Shown: positions 57,502 to 64,000 of the stretch, one piece after another
How positions within the stretch are numbered: position 1 is the first letter of the stretch
How the letters are laid out: each line of letters begins with the position of its first letter
Source: Heracleum sosnowskyi
Taxonomy: Eukaryota > Streptophyta > Magnoliopsida > Apiales > Apiaceae
Reading direction: 5' to 3'
DNA: 64,000 nt
Assembly: GCA_030848705.1 (NCBI GenBank)
Contig: CM061242.1
Location: 65,049,064-65,113,063, forward strand
The notes under the pieces: generated by a model
Told to the model about the DNA's origin: nothing
Database searches by the model: none
The model's input: the letters and a program-made list of their open reading frames with translations, nothing else
Position numbers and translations under genes: made by a program

Positions 57502-57897
57502 TTAAGAGACAAGAAGAGGAGCTGATTTACTTGAAGGCGGATCGTCACCGTGATCACCAGGACACTTCCGTGCCTCCAACTTGCATGACATACAAGCATC
57601 ACGGATTCTCTTCTTTCTTTTCTCAAGCTCTCGGACGAGCTCTTCATCATCTTCATCCTCATCCTCTTCATCATCCTCATCCTCTTCATAGATGAGGTTA
57701 TCAAGCGGATTCCAGTCAGGATTGGCCTGCTGGAAATTGTGCAACAGCACATCGGCCATTGCGTTAATAAACGCTTCATGTTCCTGAGGGTCAGGAACTG
57801 GTTGTGGCTCAATGTCAGCAAGAGCCTCTTCCATCTCTTGCCATATGATATCGAGCTCAGCATCAGGTATGTTGTTTTGTTGTTGATTGGCAGCCAT
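57502..57897 (-). CDS. small acidic ORF antisense to SIRE-D
   Basis: 131 codons with the first ATG at 57897; the frame is open upstream without an ATG. The protein starts MAANQQQNN, has an acidic helical part, a run of about twenty Glu/Asp (residues 72-95), then a basic segment RELEKRKKRIRDACMSCKLEARKCPGDHGDD. SCKLxARK and the Cys pair (CMSC) link it to the antisense ORF of SIRE-B. A TATA-like TCTATTAAAAC lies about 60 bases upstream, the same distance as in SIRE-B. It sits between RNase H and the env-like ORF and points away from the latter. Function unknown; the acidic-then-basic Cys-containing layout would fit a nucleic-acid or chromatin-binding peptide, but that is a guess. Confidence 0.65.
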   Translation of the reverse strand: MAANQQQNNIPDAELDIIWQEMEEALADIEPQPVPDPQEHEAFINAMADVLLHNFQQANPDWNPLDNLIYEEDEDDEEDEDEDDEELVRELEKRKKRIRDACMSCKLEARKCPGDHGDDPPSSKSAPLLVS

Positions 57898-57954
57898 TGA
57901 AAAACAAAGAAGGTGAAAGGTTTTTCGTAAGTTTTTCTCTGGTGAGGGTGTGTG

Positions 57955-57967
57955 TTTTAATAGATAT
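57955..57967 (-). promoter_or_regulatory. TATA-like box of the SIRE-D antisense ORF
   Basis: The minus strand reads ATATCTATTAAAAC, followed by a CA/CT-rich leader up to the ATG. The stretch 57968-58155 has no ORF. Confidence 0.4.
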
Positions 57968-58155
57968 ATGATGTTAAGGATGCAGGTCATTTTTTTTATC
58001 GAGGCGCCTGTTCAGTTTCTCATAATTACTTTGCCTCGGTAATTGGTAAGAATGGTTACATGGGTATTATGCTATTTGTTCTGTAATCATTTTTTAAAAT
58101 AAAAAAAAACAGCATTTATCAGGATTGTCAAAATAAATATTGTTTTCATAAATAA

Positions 58156-59133
58156 AATTTTATTTTACTTCATATTAAAATTTTTGCGTTTTTCAATCCT
58201 GATAAGGCAAATGGTTTCATAGGAAATGCTTTTATTCCTGATGAGGTTAGGTTTTTCTTGCATAGGAAAATGCCTACTCGTTATGGTTTAATTTCTGATG
58301 CTATGGGGCAAGGCCAATCACACCTTGTTCCTAACCCAAGCATTCATCCTAAACAGTCTAAACAGTCAACTGCCACCTCTGATGTCTCTCAAAAGACTTT
58401 AGTTGTAAAAGCAAAGAAGTCAGCTAGAACTGATGTGTCAGGAAGGCAATCAGGTTCAAAGGACTTTTCCTCTACACCTATCACTAAAAAGAAGTTACAA
58501 GGGGGTGTACAAGGGGTCCTGGTGAAGAAAGCTGCAAAGAGAGGTGAGGCTATTTCTGTTAAAAGAAAGTTAGTGCTCAGGGATGAGACTGACTCAGAGG
58601 ATGATTTACCTATATCCTCTGTGATGAATGTGAATAAGGAAGTTGCTGATACTGCTACTGCAGCTGTGGTTCCATTGTCTACACCACAGAAGAAAAGGAA
58701 GTTATCAAAAAGCAGGTATCATATTCCTTTAGAAAAGAAGCAGGATACTGATGTACAGGACACTTCTATTCTGAATGAGCAATCAGTTTCAACTGCTCAA
58801 GCAAATCATGATGTTAGTATTCCTGATACTGCACCAAGTCAAGTGGTTAATATTTCAGACTCTCCAGCACAGGACTCTCCAACAAAAAGACATGTTGATA
58901 TTTCATGGGAGAAGTATGGTGCTGTTGCTTCCAATCTTGGGATAAAACATCCAATGGAAAAGCTAAGGAAGGCAGAAGAGTTAGCCTATCAGAGACAGAA
59001 GAAACTGAAAGGATCAAGCCCACAAGAACCTGAACCTCAAAGTGGTTCAGCAGCTCTTTCTGATGATCCAGCCACACCAGAACCACTCAATCAAAGTTTG
59101 AGTGAAGGCTTAGCTCGTGGAATGGTCCCATAA
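58156..59133 (+). pseudogene. env-like ORF of SIRE-D, first part
   Basis: The frame is open from 58156 after a TAA at 58153; the first ATG is at 58270. It is a Ser/Thr/Lys-rich, low-complexity region like the part of SIRE-B after its N-terminal domain. The N-terminal domain itself, present in SIRE-B (40294-41000) and SIRE-C (4481-5116), is missing: only about 260 bases separate this frame from the antisense ORF, against roughly 570 plus the domain in SIRE-B. The frame ends at a TAA (59131) inside a repeated (T/P)QEP motif, where CAA would be expected; the same frame continues at once. Confidence 0.75.
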
Positions 59134-61194
59134 GAACCATTTTCTCAAAGGGAGAATGCAGACATCGACATTCCAGCTACACAAGAACCATCTTCTCAAA
59201 GTGAAGATGCAGGCCAAGCTACAGTTTCTGAGAAATTTCCTGACAATGCTCAAGGGATTTCTGGTGCAGATGCAGTTCAAAGATTGGTCGAGGACACTGT
59301 CAATGAGGGAAGCACACAAGAACCTTTGACTCAAAGTGTTGAAGAAGCTTCTGAACCTCAAGCTCCACAAGAACCATTGGTAGCAAATACTGATGCAAGC
59401 ATATCAAATCCTGACGGTGTTCATCCTAACGCTAGTGGTGCTCCTGATGTTGAACCTATCCTGATACAGCCACTTCGTTCAAGACCAATGGATCATCCTA
59501 TCACAGATTCACAGGATAAAATGAAAGGTATAGCTATTCCTGATCCTGATGATACTCATAGTACTGATGATGATGACTCTGATGATAGTGATGATGATGA
59601 GAATCGAAAAGAGAAGGAACAGCTTGCTACAACACTCAAAATTAGTCTTGGAACTAATTTTGGTTCATCAAGTACATATATGGCTGGCAAAGCTTCCACT
59701 GGGAAAGATCAGAGACAAGATTTTTCTATTCCTTCCTTTAATCCTGCTGAGGCACTTAGACAGAATGAATGGAACAATTCATGGCACAGATCTGCTGAAT
59801 CTGTAATTTATTCTTCTGCTTTGGAACATGCCCATGATGCAGTGAAATCTATAGAGAATCAAGACTTGAAGAATCATCTGAAGGCTACAACTCTGTTATC
59901 CAAAAGTCTAAAAAGTGAGATTGATTCTATCAAGACCTCAACTGAGTTGGTGAGGAATGATATTTCTCAAAATTTTACAAAGGTGCCTACTGCCTTTCAG
60001 CTAAGGGTAGTAGAATCCCAAGTGAAATCTGTTATTTCTGAACAAACCTCTATCAACAGAAGGATTGATTCTCTGGATACCAAGGTAACTGACATTCAAG
60101 CCTCTCTTTCCTTAATTTTCAATTTATTGTCAAATCCTGATGTCAAAAAGGGGGAGAAGGTTAGTCAGACAAAATGCACACCTGATCTAGTATTAAGGAA
60201 TAATGATGATGATACTGGAGATGATGGTAGTGACAAAGTGATACAAGGAGAAACCTCTGATGCTGCTGTTATGAAGTCTACAATTCAAACTTCACAAAGT
60301 CAAACAACGCAGTCAACTCATGTTTCTGATTCTGGAGTTAAGACAATAAGAACGTTGGTGCAATCTCAGATCCTGACGGAAGAACAAATCCTGACACCTG
60401 GTCATGGACATATTCTTGCTACAATTCCTGAAGGTGATGAAGATGTGATTATTGATAATCCTGAAGATGCATCAAATTTATTCCAGAAGTTTTCTACAAA
60501 AGATGGCAGAATTGTTACTCTATATCACACTGATAAAAGAGTTCAACAATTATATGCAAGAAAAGCACTCTCTACAGCAAATGAAGAATATCCTGATCTC
60601 TCACATGAAGAATTCTTAAGACAACAGAGAGAAATGATGGAAAGCTTTAATAACCCTGCTCCTGCTAGAGGTAGAGGAGGCAGAGGTAGGAGAGGAGCTA
60701 GAAGAAGTAGAAGAGGTTCTTCAACTCAAACAATACCTAGACAGACAAGGTCTCGAGGGTTAAGAATTGAAGAAATTCCTGAACCTATTCAAACTCTAGT
60801 AGTTCCTGACAGATCTACTTTTGGTGATGATGGAAATATTGAAGAAGAACCTGAATTGAGAAGAAAATCAAGAAAATCAACTCTCTGCAATACAAATCAA
60901 ATTGAAGAATCTAATCCTGATGTTGTTCCTGATGATATTCAAGATCCTGATGATTCTGAAATTCTGCAAGAGATTGACTTGATAATTTTATCTACTGTTG
61001 TTGATTCTCACAACAAGGAAGTAGATGAAAAAGAAGAAGCCAGAAGAAGTGAAATTACAAGATCAACAAATAGAGATTTCAATCTCTATGTACAAAGGCT
61101 TAAACTCTCAAACAGAAGAGTGTGGAGGAACCCAAGCAGACAAGAATCTTCACTGGAAAGAAGCTATGCCTTTGAAAAGGAAAAGGATAAGTAG
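59134..61194 (+). pseudogene. env-like ORF of SIRE-D, middle part
   Basis: Same frame as the parts before and after; no ATG near the start, the first useful one is at 59284. It has PQEP/TQEP repeats, an acidic Asp/Ser run (about 59540-59620), a coiled-coil-like part (SALEHAHDAVKSIENQDLKNHLKATTLLSKSLKSEID), the DVKKGE site with its purine tract (60145-60160), and a basic RGRGGRGRRGARRSRRG box near 60670-60720. Many NPD, VPD and DPD tripeptides come from AATCCTGAT-type words. It ends with a TAG at 61192. Confidence 0.8.
60145..60160 (+). other. internal polypurine tract in the SIRE-D env-like ORF
   Basis: AAAAAGGGGGAGAAGG; with the bases before it, it matches SIRE-A (903-921) and SIRE-B exactly over 19 bases, although the neighbouring protein has diverged. 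Confidence 0.6.
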
Positions 61195-62028
61195 TGGAAA
61201 CATATTAGCACATTAAGTTGTGATACACTTATCAATTTTCAGTCTGGAGGAATTATTACAAGCGCTTCAAGTGTTGTTGATTTATCTGGGATGGTTAGAT
61301 CAAAAGCACTCTGGTTAAAGATGTTTTCAAATCTGAAGCAATTAACAAGTAATTCAAGAGGAGGTATTGGACACAGGGATGCTGAGTATATAAATATGTC
61401 ATATGTTGATCCTTACTCCTTAACTGAAATTGGAGGTACTTTAACTTCTGAAAACCTGAACAATTTACTAGCTGTTGATATAGTTATAGATTGTCATGAT
61501 GGTTTTGACAAGAAAGAAAAGCTTCTGTACTTCATGAAAGATGGTAGTGTTAAGATTTTATCTATTCAAGATCTGCTGATGAAAACTACACAGGAACTGA
61601 AATATGTTCATTATCTTTTGAGATCGAAGAATCAAATATGCAAAGAATGGAGTGACATGATTTTGTCAACAATAAGAAGAAGACTGGATGGAAACAGTAA
61701 TTTCAATGGTAATTATACTCCCATGTACTTAAATCAAAGAGGTCAGGATGTGGAAATGCAAAGGGGTACTGCTGTTAAAGAAGTAAATTTTGGCATGACT
61801 CATCTTACTCTCAATCCTGATGGGAAGGAAATTACTTATCTTTTGCTTGAAGAGCATAGTCTTCAGAGAAACTCCATATTGAATCTCAGAGCAGCTATCT
61901 ATCAGATTAATGAGGAAGATGAAGAACTCAGAAATCTTAAGGAAAGACTGATTCAAATTCTTGAAGAAAAAGAAGAAAATTTGTTATCCAACTTCTTGAA
62001 GATGAATCTGTTCTATCAAAGAATTTAA
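61195..62028 (+). pseudogene. env-like ORF of SIRE-D, C-terminal domain
   Basis: Continues the frame after the TAG at 61192-61194; the first ATG is at 61291. It is the conserved C-terminal domain shared with SIRE-A and SIRE-B: LLYFMKDGSVKIL, a helical ELKYVHYLLRSKNQ, Y.PMYLNQRGQDVEMQRG, and NSILNLRAAIYQ..EED.EL. It ends at 62028, 101 bases before the 3' polypurine tract. The domain is fully open. Its distance from the SIRE-A/B version is much greater than for RT, so it evolves fast. Confidence 0.82.
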
Positions 62029-62128
62029 ACAGATAAGTTGTTGTTGCAGATTCTGTACATTTTGTATATATGTTTTTGACATCATTGAATCTTAGGAATC
62101 TATACTTTATTTCACAAAGTATGAGATT

Positions 62129-62136
62129 GGGGGAGA
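62129..62136 (+). other. 3' polypurine tract of SIRE-D
   Basis: GGGGGAGA, one base before the LTR at 62138. Confidence 0.93.
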
Positions 62137-62137
62137 T

Positions 62138-62698
62138 TGTTAGTTCAGAATTCAATGATCGTCAGGAGCTAGACTCAACTGATCAGGATTGCTGACGTCA
62201 TCAGGATTACATGGTCGTCAGGATTGAGATACATATCAGGACTGGGATCAGGATTGATCATCAGGACTGGAAGCTGATCAGGATTCCTACTTCGAGTTAT
62301 ATTTGGAGTCTAGTTAAACATGGAAGTTTATTCAGTCGGTTCCTGGTTTGTAGTATGTAGCTATCAATTATAGATAGGTTTCAATCTTTGTAATTGATTA
62401 GGACTTATCATTGATAGAGAAGCTGTGTAGTATATAAACACAGTCTTGGTTTCGATTTATAGAGAGAAGCGAATCAAGATAGAAGCTCTTGAGATCATAG
62501 AATATCTTGAGAGAGTTTTTGTAAGCTAGCAGCTCTCAAGAACATCAGAATTTCTTGAGAGAGTTTGTAACAGTTTTATATCAGATTTAATAAAGCTGTT
62601 ATCTTTCTTTCATATTTGTGATATATACATTAAGAAGTCGATTATCTTATACTATTGTATTCAACCCCCCTTCTACAATAGAGTATTACTGGGCAACA
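62138..62698 (+). repeat. 3' LTR of SIRE-D (561 bp)
   Basis: Same length as the 5' LTR, with about four differences noticed (TTCTGTCGG/TTCAGTCGG, GAACCGA/GAAGCGA, CTTAAG/CTTGAG, AACACCCC/AACCCCCC). Confidence 0.97.
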
Positions 62699-63025
62699 TA
62701 CTAAGTCAAGTTATCCATTGGTATTGGCCACTCCGACCTTACCCCAACTGCAACCGAGACTCTGCTTCGCGCCTTATCTTAATGTTTTTGATAATCCGTG
62801 TACAATTCTAAACGTCATTCTCATCACTGTGATGATCTTCAACGGTCCTATCGGTCCTCCGATAATTCCTCAGCTAAACTCTTTAATCTTAACATGCTCA
62901 GTGGCACTACTTCCGGTAGTCCACTTAACGAACTCTATATGAGTCCTCTCGTCATTCTCTTACTTCGATATAACTCTTAACACTCTCATATCCAAGTTTA
63001 TAACTTAACGCTCTCATACCATTTC
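62699..63025 (-). mobile_element. GYP-1 leader with primer binding site
   Basis: TACTA (62699-62703) is the right SIRE-D target copy. Near 63007-63023 the minus strand reads TGGTATGAGAGCGTTA, the initiator tRNA-Met site with one mismatch. No ORF. Confidence 0.8.
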
Positions 63026-64000
63026 TGTAACACCCCCAGATCCGGGGTCAGGAATCTGGGTTGTCACGCTCCATCAATGATACAATACCTGCATTACTTA
63101 CAACATTCTCATAATACAACTCCAAAGACCCCAATCACTTACGCGCACACACACAAGTTATAGCCTTGGAAATGAGCAACAATAATTAACATTTGTTATT
63201 ATAACCCAAATGTACTATCCTGGATCTCATCTATTATTTACAACCTCTACCTGAAGTTACAGTAATAGACCTCACAATACTATACAAGGTTTAGTAATAC
63301 AAACCCACTCAAAATAATTCTCACTAATTCAAGCTGCAACTATTCTGTTCACACTGACAGTATCCATCCTGCATCAACTAACTCCAGGGTGGTCTCTCCA
63401 TTCCCTTGCTCTCGTAACACGAGGTGGATTCGACAATGTTTTCCTCATGCTGAAACATTTAATAAAGCAAGAATGAGCTAATAGTGCTCAACAAGAAATC
63501 TATCCCAGTTTAAATCTTTAAACCTTTTAGGGAGATAATCCATAAGGGATCAAAGCTTTTATCACTACTAGGGTCTAACCCCAAAATAGTATACCATTTA
63601 AAATACCGTATGACTTATAATCATACTCATATACTCTTCGTAAATCCTTGGTATCATTATGATAAACCAAGTCTCAAACATATCTTTATAACCACATGCT
63701 ACGCATTAAACGAATAAGTTGCTAGTATAACATAAAAGATGAAGTTACGAGGAAAATTAATATAAGGTTTCCGTAACCCAAAATCCACTTATGCATATAT
63801 ATTCTGAGTAAGGTTTTATCAGAGTCATAACTCATAAAATAAAAGATGAAGTTGCAAGGATTTATTGTAACTGCAGTTTAATAACAACAATGACCCAATC
63901 ACTCTTTCAACAATCAACATCAGCCTCCAAGCTGTTTCAATATCAATCAATCTTAACAGTTCAATCTGTTATAGAGATAACACAATTAGTTACTCTATTT
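63026..64000 (-). repeat. 5' LTR of GYP-1, first 975 bp in window
   Basis: TGTAACACCCCCAGATCCGG in plus coordinates; aligns with 15383-16370 throughout. Continues past the window end. Confidence 0.95.

Larger units (their letters stand above)
50687..62698 (+). mobile_element. SIRE-D: complete 12.0-kb Sirevirus
   Basis: Two 561-bp LTRs, PBS, gag, pol, antisense small ORF, env-like ORF and polypurine tract are all present. TACTA at 50682-50686 and 62699-62703 is a perfect target duplication. I count four differences between the LTRs, so it is younger than SIRE-B. Pol carries one stop in RT and a damaged protease start; the env-like ORF has two in-frame stops. It could move only with help. Confidence 0.97.
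15383..64000 (-). mobile_element. GYP-1: giant-LTR gypsy element, 5' LTR runs off the window
   Basis: The element runs on the minus strand. Its 3' LTR is 15383-19997 and its 5' LTR starts at 63026. Internal DNA, minus the two Sireviruses, is only 19998-22880, 49494-50686 and 62699-63025, about 4.4 kb, with decayed Tekay/Del-like pol. Large LTRs around a short non-coding or decayed core are the hallmark of LARDs. The predicted target duplication is AAAAT (15378-15382); its partner lies beyond the window. Confidence 0.85.

Noticed and set aside
57408..57863. 151-codon frame overlapping the SIRE-D antisense ORF
   Set aside because: It is an alternative frame of the same strand, rich in Met/Arg/Ser from the GAT/GAG repeats; the 57502-57897 frame has the ATG, the leader and the similarity to SIRE-B.
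50687..62698. Captured host gene as the source of the env-like ORF in SIRE-D
   Set aside because: Its C-terminal domain and purine tract are shared with SIRE-A and SIRE-B, so it is a lineage gene and not a fresh capture.
1..64000. Host genes, tRNA or rRNA genes
   Set aside because: Every convincing ORF belongs to a retroelement, and the remaining DNA is LTR or decayed internal sequence. I saw no tRNA-like cloverleaf or rRNA stretch by eye; a covariance-model scan would settle it.

Overview
The window is plant nuclear DNA made almost entirely of nested LTR retrotransposons. I found no host gene, tRNA, rRNA or CRISPR array. Evidence for a plant: initiator-tRNA-Met primer sites (TGGTATCAGAGC), Ty1/copia elements of the Sirevirus (SIRE/Maximus) type with an extra 'env-like' ORF after pol, and Ty3/gypsy chromovirus (Tekay/Del-like) remnants with LTRs of 4.6-5.1 kb. 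A large eudicot genome is likely; I cannot name the family. Names below (SIRE-A to D, GYP-1, GYP-2, LTR-alpha, LTR-beta) are mine.

Layout. SIRE-A (+; 1-2985): the end of its env-like ORF and its 3' LTR, inserted in the env-like ORF of SIRE-C. SIRE-C (-; 2986-8850): broken env-like ORF, a small acidic ORF, RNase H and RT; cut at 8850. LTR-alpha (+; 8851-11481) and LTR-beta (+; 11482-15382): pieces of giant gypsy LTRs, beta apparently inside alpha. GYP-1 (-; 15383 to beyond 64000): 4.6-kb LTR, decayed pol, start of the second LTR at 63026. Inside GYP-1 lie SIRE-B (-; 22881-49493, TSD TCCTT) and SIRE-D (+; 50687-62698, TSD TACTA). Inside SIRE-B's env-like ORF lies GYP-2 (-; 26481-40293, TSD AATAC), with two 5062-bp LTRs and only 3.7 kb of decayed internal DNA.

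LTR differences counted by eye fit the nesting: GYP-1 about 2%, SIRE-B about 1.3%, SIRE-D about 0.7%, GYP-2 one base in 5062.

Each Sirevirus has the order gag, PR-IN-RT-RH, a small acidic ORF, env-like ORF. In SIRE-B and SIRE-D the small ORF is antisense to the element and has its own TATA-like box. The most unusual signal is a family-specific 9-base word: TCAGAGTTT in SIRE-A/B, ATCAGGATT in SIRE-D, and a looser TGACAG(T/C)AA in SIRE-C. In A, B and D it is clustered in the LTR and scattered, mostly in the opposite sense, through coding and non-coding internal DNA, where it leaves NSD or NPD tripeptides in the proteins. A second signal is a purine tract identical across three diverged env-like ORFs.
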